Part shown: one piece after another, positions 50,627 to 59,481 of the stretch | Layout: the number at the start of each line of letters is the position of its first letter | Numbering within the stretch: the first letter of the stretch is position 1 | Origin: Mycobacterium sp. 852014-50255_SCH5639931 | GTDB lineage: Bacteria; Actinomycetota; Actinomycetes; Mycobacteriales; Mycobacteriaceae | Assembly (NCBI RefSeq): GCF_001665605.1 | Contig: NZ_LZSV01000035.1 | Location: forward strand, 186,001 to 250,000 | Direction of reading: 5' to 3' | Length of the DNA stretch: 64,000 nt | The notes under the pieces: generated by a model | What the model was told of the DNA's origin: nothing | The model's database searches: none | What the model saw: the letters and a program-made list of their open reading frames with translations, nothing else | Position numbers and translations under genes: made by a program

Positions 50627-52219
50627 TTACAACTCGCCGGCGTCGATCGCTTCCTTGACCTCTTGCGCGTGGGCCACCTGCGCCGGCGTGTAGCCGATCA
50701 ACAGCGCCGCCGCGCCGACGACGACGGCCACCCCGGCCACCCACAGCAGGCCGTAGGTATAGCCCTGGTCGAGCGCGTGCAACTGGAGGTCGTTCATGAT
50801 CTTCACCGGGCCGGTGGTGCCGCCCATGTACAGCGTGCGGGAGGTGATCACGGCCTGGATGACGGCCAGCACCAGCGGCCCGCCGAGGCTCTGCAGCATC
50901 AACGCGATCGCCGACACCGGGCCGATCTGATCGAAGCCGACACCGGCGATGGCCGCCAGCGTCAGCGGAACGACGCAGATGCCGATGCCGATTCCGCCCA
51001 CGATGATGGGCAGCACCAGGTTGGGGGCATAGGACACGCCGCGGTGCATGAACGCCCAGCCGTAGAGCATCGCCCAGAACAGCAGAATTCCGCCGCCGAT
51101 GGTCAACACCCGGGGCGAGAACCGTGACACCAATTGAGAGGAGACGCCCAGGCCGATCCCCATCGCGATGACGAACGGGATGAAGCCGACGCCGGCGCGC
51201 AGCGCGCTGTAGCCCAGGATGTCCTGCACGTATAGGCCGATGCATACGGTCAGGCTGAACATGAGTCCGCCGGCCAGGAAGATCGCGGCGAAGGTGAACA
51301 GCCGATTGCGGTCCCGGAACAGGTCGAAGGGGACGACGGGGTTTTCGGCGGTGCGCTCCACGATGATGAAGGCGAGCGCGGCGGCCATCGCGACCACGCC
51401 CGAGCCGACGGTGGTGAGCGAGACCCAGCCCTTTTCCGGTCCCATCGAGAAGGCGAAAACGGCGGCGGTACACGCCAGCGTGGCCAGCATGGCGCCGGTG
51501 GCGTCGAGCTTCATCCGCTCCCGGTTGGTCTCGCGCAGCGCGGTGCGGGCGAGGTAGATCATCACCAGCCCGATCGGCACGTTCACCAGGAAGGCCAGCC
51601 GCCACGACACCTCGGTCAGCGCGCCGCCGACGACCAGGCCCATCACCGAGCCGATGGCCGTCATCGCGGCGAACACCGCCGTCGCGAAGTTACGCGCGGG
51701 CCCCTTGGGGAAGGTGGTCGCGACCAGCGCCAGCCCAGTCGGCGAGGCGATGGCGGAACCGACCCCCTGCGACAGCCGCGCGATGACTAAGGTCACCTCG
51801 TCCCACGCGACCGCGCACAGCACCGAGGAAATGGTGAACAGCGCGACGCCGACGATGAAGGTGCGCTTGCGCCCGATGGTGTCGCCGAGCCGGCCGCCCA
51901 GCAGCATCAGCCCGCCGAAGGTGAGCACGTATGCGGTGATCACCCAGCTACGGCCGGCGTCGGACAGGCTGAGCTCGTTCTGAATCTTGGGAAGCGCGAC
52001 GATGGCGACGGTGCTGTCCATGGTCGCCAGCAACTGCATCCCGCCGATGGCGATCACGGCCGCGATGAAGCGACGGGAAGGCAGCCAGGCCGGGTAGTAC
52101 TTGCTGATGCGGGTGGTGGCGGTCTCCGCCGGGCGCGTGGAGCGCGCCGGGGCCGGACGATCGGGGCGCGCGGACGTAAAGTTCCGCACCGCGCGCTCAC
52201 TGTCGTTGAGGGCCGTCAT
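50627..52219 (-). CDS. efpA: MFS drug efflux transporter EfpA
   Basis: The 530-residue integral membrane protein of the DHA2 (14-helix) family is the same length as M. tuberculosis EfpA. Visible are motif A (GGRLGDTIGRKR) between helices 2 and 3, motif C-like GSVMGLVVGG, and the conserved D-S pair in TMDSTVAIVALPKI. It exports drugs and probably lipids. The ATG at 52219 lies 33 bases after cysG; the gap contains TTACAGTAA (52231-52239), a small palindrome, and AAGGT as a weak RBS. A promoter may lie in this gap, since efpA is known to be induced by drugs. Confidence 0.95.
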   Translation of the reverse strand: MTALNDSERAVRNFTSARPDRPAPARSTRPAETATTRISKYYPAWLPSRRFIAAVIAIGGMQLLATMDSTVAIVALPKIQNELSLSDAGRSWVITAYVLTFGGLMLLGGRLGDTIGRKRTFIVGVALFTISSVLCAVAWDEVTLVIARLSQGVGSAIASPTGLALVATTFPKGPARNFATAVFAAMTAIGSVMGLVVGGALTEVSWRLAFLVNVPIGLVMIYLARTALRETNRERMKLDATGAMLATLACTAAVFAFSMGPEKGWVSLTTVGSGVVAMAAALAFIIVERTAENPVVPFDLFRDRNRLFTFAAIFLAGGLMFSLTVCIGLYVQDILGYSALRAGVGFIPFVIAMGIGLGVSSQLVSRFSPRVLTIGGGILLFWAMLYGWAFMHRGVSYAPNLVLPIIVGGIGIGICVVPLTLAAIAGVGFDQIGPVSAIALMLQSLGGPLVLAVIQAVITSRTLYMGGTTGPVKIMNDLQLHALDQGYTYGLLWVAGVAVVVGAAALLIGYTPAQVAHAQEVKEAIDAGEL

Positions 52220-52252
52220 AAAGGGTTACCTTACAGTAATCTTAAGATCCGT

Positions 52253-53458
52253 TTAAAGCCCGAAAGCCGCCACCGGCCCGATCACGATGATCGCGGGAGG
52301 TCGGATGCCCTCGGCTCGGATCTTTTCCGGCGTGTCGGCGAGAGTGGCCCGCAAAGTGTGCTGAGCCGCCGTCGTTCCATGTTGAACCACCAGGACCGGC
52401 GTTTCCGCAGGTCGGCCGCCCGCTATGAGTGCGTCGGCGAAAAGCTCGATGCGTTCGACGGCCATCAGCAAAACGATGGTGCCGGAGAGCGCGGCCAGCG
52501 CATTCCAATTCACTAACGATTCGGGGTGACCGGGCGCCAGATGTCCGCTGACCACGACGAATTCGTGATTTATGGCCCGATGCGTGACCGGAACGCCGGC
52601 CAGGGCGGGCACTCCTATGGCGCTCGTCACACCCGGCACGACGGTGACCGGGATCCCGGCGTCGACGCACGCCTGCACTTCCTCGTAGCCGCGGGCGAAG
52701 ACGAACGGGTCCCCGCCCTTGAGCCGGACGACGAACTTCCCGGACCGGGCGCGTTCGATCATGACGTCGTTGATCGCGTCCTGCGCCATCGCCCGCCCGT
52801 AGGGAATCTTGGCGGCGTCGATGACCTCCACGTGCGGCGGCAGCTCGGCCAAGAGTTCCGGCGGCGCCAGCCGGTCGGCGACCACCACGTCCGCGTGGGC
52901 CAGCAGCCGGCGCCCGCGCACGGTGATCAGTTCGGGGTCGCCGGGGCCGCCGCCGACGAGCGCCACCCCACCGCGCACGACGTCGGGGCTCACCGCGCTG
53001 TCCGGCGCGATGACCCCGGTCTGCAGCGCCTCCCGGATGGCCGAGCGGATGGCCGCGGACCGGCGGTGCGCGCCGCCGGCGAGCACCCCGACCGATAACC
53101 CTTCGTAGCTGAAGGACGCCGGGGTCACCGCGGTCCCTTCCACGGCGACGTCGGCGCGGACGCAGAAGAGGTGACGGCGCTCGGCCTCCGCGACGACGGC
53201 CGCGTTCACCTGCGCGTCGTTGGTGGCGGCGATCGCGTACCAGGCCCCGTCGAGGTCGCCGTCGCGGTATTCGCGCAGCGACAACGTGATTCCGGTCATC
53301 GCCTCGACCGACCTGGTGGCGCTGCGAGAGATGACGTGAACGTCCGCGCCGCTGGCGATGAGCAAGGGCAGCCGGCGCTGGGCAACCGAGCCGCCGCCGA
53401 CCACGACGACCTTCTTGCCGGCCAGCCGCAGCCCGGCGAGGTAGGCGTTCTCGGTCAC
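52253..53458 (-). CDS. cysG: Siroheme/corrin synthase: precorrin-2 dehydrogenase fused to uroporphyrinogen-III methyltransferase
   Basis: The 401-residue protein joins an N-terminal NAD-binding domain (VVVVGGGSVAQRRLPLL, residues 17-32) for precorrin-2 dehydrogenation to a C-terminal SAM-dependent methyltransferase. The latter starts near residue 165, VALVGGGPGDPELITVRG, with KGGDPFVFARGYEEV and PALAGVPVTHR. It makes precorrin-2 and sirohydrochlorin for siroheme and, with the neighbouring cob genes, cobalamin. It begins at the ATG at 53458, nine bases after cobB, so belongs to the corrin operon. Confidence 0.93.
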   Translation of the reverse strand: MTENAYLAGLRLAGKKVVVVGGGSVAQRRLPLLIASGADVHVISRSATRSVEAMTGITLSLREYRDGDLDGAWYAIAATNDAQVNAAVVAEAERRHLFCVRADVAVEGTAVTPASFSYEGLSVGVLAGGAHRRSAAIRSAIREALQTGVIAPDSAVSPDVVRGGVALVGGGPGDPELITVRGRRLLAHADVVVADRLAPPELLAELPPHVEVIDAAKIPYGRAMAQDAINDVMIERARSGKFVVRLKGGDPFVFARGYEEVQACVDAGIPVTVVPGVTSAIGVPALAGVPVTHRAINHEFVVVSGHLAPGHPESLVNWNALAALSGTIVLLMAVERIELFADALIAGGRPAETPVLVVQHGTTAAQHTLRATLADTPEKIRAEGIRPPAIIVIGPVAAFGL

Positions 53459-53467
53459 CGGGCAAGC

Positions 53468-54862
53468 CTAGTGGCGACCGCGAGGGCGGCGGTAACGGCG
53501 GGCGGCGGCGTGCGCGACGAACCGCGCGACGGCTTGTGGTGCGGCAGCCGGATGGGTGTGCAGATACGAGGCGTGCACTCCGGCGTGCACGACGCCTTCG
53601 CGCACGGTATCCGCGTCGTTGCCCCGATAGGCCCAGGCGGGCTGGTAGCCGCCGCTGAATGTGATTGCGGTCCGGTGGAATTCATGCCCCACCGCCCGCT
53701 GCCCGGCGGAATAGAGCGGCGAATCGGCCACGGCGACGGCGTCGCGATAGGCCAACGTCAGATTCGGCGTGAACCGCGCGGACCCGGCCAGCACTCCGCA
53801 CATCGGGTAGCCGTCGAGTTCGGTGGCCAGATAGATGAGGCCCGCGCATTCGGCGTGGATCGGCGCACCGGCGGCGGCCAGCTCGTTGATCTGCCGGCGC
53901 ACGGCGTCGTTGGCCGAGAGCTCCGCGGTGAACTGTTCCGGGAAGCCGCCGGGCAGCAGCACCGCGTCCGTGCCGTCCGGCAACTCCTCAGCCAGCGGGT
54001 CGAATTCGACCACGTCGGCGCCGGCGGCCCGCAGCAGCTCGGCGTGCTCGGCGTAGCCGAAGGTGAACGCCTTACCCGCCGCCATCGCCACGGTGGCGCG
54101 CCCGCCGAGCGTCTCCCCCACCGCGGTCGCCGGGTCCCACGCCGTGCAGGTCCGGCTCGCGGCGACATCCGCCACGGCCGCCACGGCCGCCACGTCGACG
54201 TGACGGGCGACCAGGTCGGTCATCGCCTCGACCGCGAGCCGCGCCCGCCGCCCGTACTCCACCGCGGTGACCAGACCCAAATACCTTGTCGGGAGCTCTA
54301 ATTCGGTGGTGCGCGGAATGGCCCCCAGCACCGCGACACCGGCCTGCTCGCAGGCCTGCCGCAGCACGTCTTCGTGCCGGGCCGAACCGACCCGGTTGAG
54401 GATCACGCCGCTGACCCGGGTCGCGGCATCGAACGTCGAAAAGCCATGCAGCAGTGCGGCGATGCTGTGGCTCTGGCCACGCGCGTCGACCACCAGAATC
54501 ACGGGTGCACCCAGTAGGCCGGCCACGTGGGCGGTGGAGCCTTCCGCGGGACCGGCCGCGGCGGGCCCGATCCGCCCGTCGAAGAGCCCCATCACCCCCT
54601 CGATCACCGCGATGTCCGCACCGCCCGAGCCGTGCGCGTACAGCGAGCCGACGAGGTTCTCGCCGACCAGCACCGAGTCCAGGTTGCGGCCGGGACGCCC
54701 GGCGGCCAGGCCGTGATAACCGGGGTCGATGAAGTCCGGGCCCACCTTGAACGGTGCCACGACATGACCCGCCCGCCGCAGCGCGCCGATCAAACCCGTT
54801 GCCACGGTGGTCTTTCCGCTGCCCGACGCCGGCGCGGCGACGACGACCGCGGGGACACTCAC
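53468..54862 (-). CDS. cobB: Cobyrinic acid a,c-diamide synthase (CobB/CbiA type)
   Basis: The 464-residue amidotransferase uses glutamine and ATP to amidate the corrin ring. The N-terminal ATPase loop PASGSGKTTVATGL lies at residues 11-24. The C-terminal type I glutamine amidotransferase has its nucleophilic cysteine at about residue 339 in HAECAGLIYLA, with the histidine in HTHP-type C-terminal sequence. The GTG at 54862 overlaps the cobO stop by four bases; the longer frame to 55285 would cover cobO. The tail is arginine-rich. Confidence 0.94.
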   Translation of the reverse strand: MSVPAVVVAAPASGSGKTTVATGLIGALRRAGHVVAPFKVGPDFIDPGYHGLAAGRPGRNLDSVLVGENLVGSLYAHGSGGADIAVIEGVMGLFDGRIGPAAAGPAEGSTAHVAGLLGAPVILVVDARGQSHSIAALLHGFSTFDAATRVSGVILNRVGSARHEDVLRQACEQAGVAVLGAIPRTTELELPTRYLGLVTAVEYGRRARLAVEAMTDLVARHVDVAAVAAVADVAASRTCTAWDPATAVGETLGGRATVAMAAGKAFTFGYAEHAELLRAAGADVVEFDPLAEELPDGTDAVLLPGGFPEQFTAELSANDAVRRQINELAAAGAPIHAECAGLIYLATELDGYPMCGVLAGSARFTPNLTLAYRDAVAVADSPLYSAGQRAVGHEFHRTAITFSGGYQPAWAYRGNDADTVREGVVHAGVHASYLHTHPAAAPQAVARFVAHAAARRYRRPRGRH

Positions 54863-55473
54863 CACTCGATGCCCTTCTGCCCCTTGCGGCCCGTGTCCAT
54901 CGGGTGCTTGACCTTGGTCATCTCGGTGACCAGATCGGCGGCCTCGATCAACCGCTGCGGGGCATCGCGCCCGGTGATGACCACGTGCTGGTGGCCCGGC
55001 CGTGCCAGCAGCACGTCCACCACCTCGTCGACGTCCACCCACCCCCATTTGAGCGGGTAGGTGAACTCGTCGAGCACATAGAAGTCGTGGCGCTGCTCGG
55101 CCAGCCGGCGCGAGACCTCCGCCCACCCGTCGGCCGCGGCCGCGGCGTGATCGAGTTCGCTGCCCGCCTTGCGCGACCACGACCAGCCCGCGCCCATCTT
55201 GTGCCATTCCACGGGCCCACCGATGTTGTGCTGTTGGTGCACCTGGCCAAGTTGAGCGAAGGCGGTCTCCTCGCCCACCCTCCATTTGGCGCTCTTGACG
55301 AACTGGAAGACCGCGACGGAGAGCCCGACATTCCAGGCCCGCAACGCCATTCCGAACGCGGCAGTCGACTTCCCCTTGCCGGGGCCGGTGTGCACCGCCA
55401 GCACCGGGGTGTTGCGCCGGGCCTTGGTGCTCAGTCCGTCCTCGGGGACCTGCAGTGGGCGGCCTTGTGGCAT
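54859..55473 (-). CDS. cobO: Cob(I)yrinic acid a,c-diamide adenosyltransferase
   Basis: The 204-residue CobA/CobO-type enzyme transfers the adenosyl group of ATP to the corrin cobalt. The P-loop GPGKGKST is at 30-37, and the family motifs DEFTYPLKWG and VVITGRDAPQRLI are present. The ATG at 55473 lies 15 bases after the chelatase stop (55489) and overlaps cobB by four bases. Confidence 0.95.
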   Translation of the reverse strand: MPQGRPLQVPEDGLSTKARRNTPVLAVHTGPGKGKSTAAFGMALRAWNVGLSVAVFQFVKSAKWRVGEETAFAQLGQVHQQHNIGGPVEWHKMGAGWSWSRKAGSELDHAAAAADGWAEVSRRLAEQRHDFYVLDEFTYPLKWGWVDVDEVVDVLLARPGHQHVVITGRDAPQRLIEAADLVTEMTKVKHPMDTGRKGQKGIEW

Positions 55474-55488
55474 CGGCGGTTACCTTTC

Positions 55489-57351
55489 TCAGGCCGCGTT
55501 GCGCACGGCGCGCGTCAGAGAGTCCGCGTGTAGCTGCTCCAGGCGCACGGCCGGCGCCCCGAGGTGGCGGGCCAGTTGCTCGGCCAAACCCAGCCGCACA
55601 TAGGAGGTTTCGCAGTCCACGACCACGGCGGCCGCGCCCTCGGCCACCAACCGGGCGGCCGCGGCCCGGCTGCGGCCCAACGGGTCCGTTCCGGCGGTGG
55701 CCCGGCCGTCGGTCAGCACCACCACCAGGGAACGCCGGGCCCGGTCGCGCGCCTTCTCCCGGACGATCAGTTCACGCGCGGCGAGCAGGCCTTCGGCGAG
55801 CGGAGTCTTGCCGCCGGTGTCGAACCGGGCCAGCCGCCGGCCGGCGATGTGCGCCGACGATGTCGGCGGCAGCAGCAGCCGCGCCTCCTGCTGGCGGAAC
55901 GTGATCACGGCGACCTTGTCGCGGCGTTGGTAGGCGTCGCGCAGCAGCGACAACGTCGCCCCGCTCACCGCGGCCATCCGGTCGCGCGCCGCCATCGAGC
56001 CCGAGGCGTCCACGACGAAGATGACCAGGTTGCCTTCGCGCCCCTCCCGGATCGGCCGCCGCACGTCATCCGGCCCCGGGCGCAGGGGGCCGGACCCGGC
56101 ACGCTCGGCGGCCGACAGCAGGGTGGCGAACAGGTGGAGCCCATGCGCGCCGGAAGTCGTGTCGTTTCCGTCGGTGGCCGCGATCACGCTGCCGCTGGCG
56201 TTGCGGGCCCGTGATCGCCGCCCCGGCGCGCCCGTGCCGACCCCGGGCACCGTCAGCGCGCGGGCGCGGAAGGTCTTTGACGGCGGCGCGCTGGAGCGCG
56301 GCTGGTCGTTGCCCATCGAGTTCGGTGATTGCGGCAGCTTCGACGCCGACGATGAATTCGATTGCTCCCCAGTGCCTTCCAAGGACTGACCGCCGCCCGG
56401 CGGGTCGGGTTCCGGCTCGTGGTCGTCGTCGCCGGCTTGCGCCAGCGCCTCGTCGAGCTGGTCGCGGTCGATGCCGGGGTCGTCGAACGGGTCGCGGCGG
56501 CGCCGATGCGGCAACGCCAGCTCGGCGGCCACCCGGACGTCTTGCTCTTCGACGGACTTGGCCCCACGCCAGGCGGCGTGCGCGGCGGCGGTGCGGGCCA
56601 CCACCAGATCGGCCCGCATCCCGTCGACGTCGAACGCCGCGCATACCGCCGCGATGCGCCGTAACTCGTTGTCCGGCAATACCACCTCGCCGACGAGCGC
56701 CCGCGCGGCGGCGATGCGCCGGGCCAGTTCGGCCTCGGCGTCGACGTAACGCTCGGCGAACGCGTCCGGGTCGGCCTCGTAGGCCATGCGCTGCCGGACG
56801 ACCTCCACCCGCACGTCGACGTCACGGGACGCGTGCACGTCAACGGTGAGGCCGAACCGGTCCAGCAGCTGCGGACGCAGCTCGCCCTCCTCGGGATTCA
56901 TGGTGCCGATCAGCACGAACCGGGCCTCGTGCGAATGCGAGATCCCGTCGCGTTCGATGTGCACCCGGCCCATCGCCGCGGCGTCGAGCAGCACGTCCAC
57001 CAGATGGTCGTGCAGCAGATTGACCTCGTCGACGTACAGCACGCCGCCGTGCGCGCGCGCCAACAGTCCCGGCGAGAACGCGTGCTCGCCGTCGCGCAGC
57101 ACCCGCTGCAGGTCCAACGAGCCGATCACCCGGTCTTCGGTTGCGCCGAGCGGCATTTCGACAAGGCCGGCGCCCGGGTCACCGGTCGCCTCGGACAGCA
57201 ACGCCGCCAGGCCGCGCACGGCCGTCGACTTGGCCGTGCCCTTCTCGCCCCGGATGAGCGCACCGCCGATCTCCGGGCGCACCGCGCACAGCAGCAGCGC
57301 GAGGCGCAGCTGGTCGTGCCCGACGATCGCGCTGAACGGATACGGCTTCAC
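55489..57351 (-). CDS. Chelatase subunit with AAA+ and VWA domains (ChlI/ChlD fusion, Rv2850c-like)
   Basis: The 620-residue protein combines a ChlI-type AAA+ ATPase domain with a C-terminal von Willebrand A domain of ChlD type. The AAA+ domain has Walker A GEKGTAKS at 35-42, then HGGVLYVDEVNLL as Walker B. In the VWA domain, the MIDAS DASGS lies at about residue 447 with a later T and D. An acidic/Pro linker lies around 320-400. Mycobacteria make no chlorophyll. In this operon it most likely powers cobalt insertion with a CobN-type subunit, replacing CobS and CobT. The ATG at 57351 overlaps the GNAT stop. Confidence 0.9.
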   Translation of the reverse strand: MKPYPFSAIVGHDQLRLALLLCAVRPEIGGALIRGEKGTAKSTAVRGLAALLSEATGDPGAGLVEMPLGATEDRVIGSLDLQRVLRDGEHAFSPGLLARAHGGVLYVDEVNLLHDHLVDVLLDAAAMGRVHIERDGISHSHEARFVLIGTMNPEEGELRPQLLDRFGLTVDVHASRDVDVRVEVVRQRMAYEADPDAFAERYVDAEAELARRIAAARALVGEVVLPDNELRRIAAVCAAFDVDGMRADLVVARTAAAHAAWRGAKSVEEQDVRVAAELALPHRRRRDPFDDPGIDRDQLDEALAQAGDDDHEPEPDPPGGGQSLEGTGEQSNSSSASKLPQSPNSMGNDQPRSSAPPSKTFRARALTVPGVGTGAPGRRSRARNASGSVIAATDGNDTTSGAHGLHLFATLLSAAERAGSGPLRPGPDDVRRPIREGREGNLVIFVVDASGSMAARDRMAAVSGATLSLLRDAYQRRDKVAVITFRQQEARLLLPPTSSAHIAGRRLARFDTGGKTPLAEGLLAARELIVREKARDRARRSLVVVLTDGRATAGTDPLGRSRAAAARLVAEGAAAVVVDCETSYVRLGLAEQLARHLGAPAVRLEQLHADSLTRAVRNAA

Positions 57352-57872
57352 GGGAGCTCCGTCAGGCCGGCGCCCGGCCAGCCGGTCGACGATGCCGGCG
57401 GGGTATCCCCCTGAGGAGGCGGGCGTGGGGGCTTCAGCATCGGCACGTGCGGAACGCCGTCGTCGACGAAATCGTCACCGGCGCGGACGAACCCATGCTG
57501 GGCGTACATGTCCGACAGGTAGGTCTGCGCATCGATCCGGCACGGGTAGTCGCCGACCTCGGCCAAGGCGGCGCGCAGCAATCGGGTGGTGTGGCCCTGC
57601 CCGCGCGCGCTGCGTTTGGTGCACAACCGGCCGATCCGGAACGTCTTTCGGCCGCCGGCGTGCTCCTCCATCAACCGCAGCGTGCAGATCACCTCGCCGT
57701 CGGGCGTCTCCAGCCAGAAGTGCCGCGTTTCGGCGAGCAGGTCGCGCCCGTCCAGCTCCGGGTACGGGCAGGCCTGCTCCACCACGAACACCTCCACCCG
57801 CAACTTGAGCAGCTCGTAAAGGGTCCGGGCGTCAAGGTCTTTGGCCCAGGACCGACGCAACGCTTCACTCAT
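57348..57872 (-). CDS. ElaA-type GNAT acetyltransferase (Rv2851c-like)
   Basis: The 174-residue protein resembles the ElaA group: LDARTLYELLKLRVEVFVVEQACPYPELDGRD, then the acetyl-CoA loop RIGRLCTKRSARGQGHTTRLL. A proline-rich tail of about 30 residues follows. The ATG at 57872 overlaps the mqo stop and its stop overlaps the chelatase start, each by four bases. It is therefore the translational link between mqo and the corrin operon. The substrate is unknown. Confidence 0.85.
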   Translation of the reverse strand: MSEALRRSWAKDLDARTLYELLKLRVEVFVVEQACPYPELDGRDLLAETRHFWLETPDGEVICTLRLMEEHAGGRKTFRIGRLCTKRSARGQGHTTRLLRAALAEVGDYPCRIDAQTYLSDMYAQHGFVRAGDDFVDDGVPHVPMLKPPRPPPQGDTPPASSTGWPGAGLTELP

Positions 57873-59371
57873 GACCGAACCCCCGAATCGGACTGCAACC
57901 CCAACACCTCGGTTCCCCAGGACCACACCTCGGCGTACAACGCCGGCTCGCGGGACAGCTCCACCCCTAGCGACGGCACCATCTCTTTGAGCGTGGGCAG
58001 CCAGGATTGATAGCGGCCGGCGAAGCACCGCTCCAACACCTCGAGCATGGCCGACACGGCCGTCGATGCTCCCGGCGAGGCTCCCAGCAGCCCGGCGATG
58101 CTGCCGTCGGCGGCGGCCAGCACGGTGGTGCTGAAGTGCAGCACGCCTCCCTTGCGCCGGTCCCGCCTGATCACCTGCACGCGCTGACCGGCCACGGTCA
58201 GCTCCCAGTCGGAACCCGCTGCGCTGGGGGCGAATTCGCGCAGCGCGTGGATGCGGTCCGGTTCGGACAGCCGCAGCTGGTGAATCAGGTAGTTGATCAG
58301 TGTCAGCTGGGTGAGGCCGACCCCGAGCATGGCCATTGCGTTGTCCGGCTTCACCGAGCGGGGCAGGTCGCTGAGGCGGCCGTGTTTCAAGAACTTGGGT
58401 GACCAGCCGGCGTACGGCCCGAACACCAGCCAGGATTTGCCGTTGACGAACCGGAGGTCCAGGTGCAGCGCGCCGAGCGGCGGGGCCCCCGGCGCCGGGA
58501 CCCCGTACACCTTGGCCCGGTGCGCGGCGGTGAGCGCGGGGTTGTCGGTGCGCAGAAACCGGCCGCCGATGGGGAACCCGGCGAAGCCCCTGACCTCGTG
58601 AATGCCGGCCTTCTGCAGCAGCGGCAGCGCGTCGCCGCCGGCCCCGATGAAGACGAATTTGGCGTTCAGCCGGCGCTTTTCGCCGGTGCGGCGATTGCGG
58701 ATCAGCAGCGTCCAGCTGCCGTCCGATTGCCGGGTCAGGTCGCGGACCTCGTGGCCGAACAACGCGGTGGCGCCGCCCTGCACGCAGTAGCCGATGAGCT
58801 GTCGGGCCAGTGCACCGAAGTCGACGTCGGTGCCGTGGGGGGCCCAGTTGAGCGCGGTCGGTTCGGAGAAGTCGCGCCTGGCGGCCATGAACGGTAGCCG
58901 GCGGGCGAACTCTTGCGGATCGTCGATGAATTCGGTGCCGGCGAACAGTGGGTTGGGAGCCAGGGCCTGCTGCCGTCGGCGCAAGAACTCGACGAGTTGC
59001 ACCCCGCGCACAAAGCTCACGTGCGGGAGCGGGTTGAGGAAGCCGGTGTCGGTCAGGATCCCGTTCTCGGCGGCGTAGGCCCAGAATTGGCGGGTCACCT
59101 GGAACTGCTCGTTGATGCGCACCGCTTTGGTGATATCGATCGAGCCGTCCGGGTTCTGCGGGGTGTAGTTGAGCTCGCACAGCGCGGAGTGCCCGGTGCC
59201 GGCGTTGTTCCACGGACTGCTGCTTTCGGCCGCGACGGCGTCCATGCGTTCGACGATGGTCATGGACCAGTCGGGCTGCAGCCGCCGCAGCAACGCACCC
59301 AGGGTTGCGCTCATGATGCCCGCGCCCACCAGCACGACGTCCGTCCGCGCGGTTCGGGCTAGCGATGACAC
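57869..59371 (-). CDS. mqo: Malate:quinone oxidoreductase
   Basis: The 500-residue peripheral membrane flavoenzyme oxidises malate to oxaloacetate and reduces menaquinone, feeding the respiratory chain. It has the N-terminal FAD loop VLVGAGIMSATLG and NNAGTGHSALCELNYTP. The family blocks FVFIGAGGDALPLLQKAGI, GFPIGGRFLRTDNP and GLLGASPGASTA follow. The GTG at 59371 is the first cistron of an mqo-GNAT-chelatase-cobO-cobB-cysG run. The PE_PGRS gene found next to mqo in M. tuberculosis is not present upstream. Confidence 0.96.
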   Translation of the reverse strand: MSSLARTARTDVVLVGAGIMSATLGALLRRLQPDWSMTIVERMDAVAAESSSPWNNAGTGHSALCELNYTPQNPDGSIDITKAVRINEQFQVTRQFWAYAAENGILTDTGFLNPLPHVSFVRGVQLVEFLRRRQQALAPNPLFAGTEFIDDPQEFARRLPFMAARRDFSEPTALNWAPHGTDVDFGALARQLIGYCVQGGATALFGHEVRDLTRQSDGSWTLLIRNRRTGEKRRLNAKFVFIGAGGDALPLLQKAGIHEVRGFAGFPIGGRFLRTDNPALTAAHRAKVYGVPAPGAPPLGALHLDLRFVNGKSWLVFGPYAGWSPKFLKHGRLSDLPRSVKPDNAMAMLGVGLTQLTLINYLIHQLRLSEPDRIHALREFAPSAAGSDWELTVAGQRVQVIRRDRRKGGVLHFSTTVLAAADGSIAGLLGASPGASTAVSAMLEVLERCFAGRYQSWLPTLKEMVPSLGVELSREPALYAEVWSWGTEVLGLQSDSGVRS

Positions 59372-59481
59372 CTGCTCCTGGTCCTTCCGTCGACTGTGCC
59401 GGTTCCCAGGCTATCCCGAGGCAAACGCGGCACGGACGGCGTGCGCCTCCCCATCGCCAGCAAAACCTCTAAGCTGGCCTC

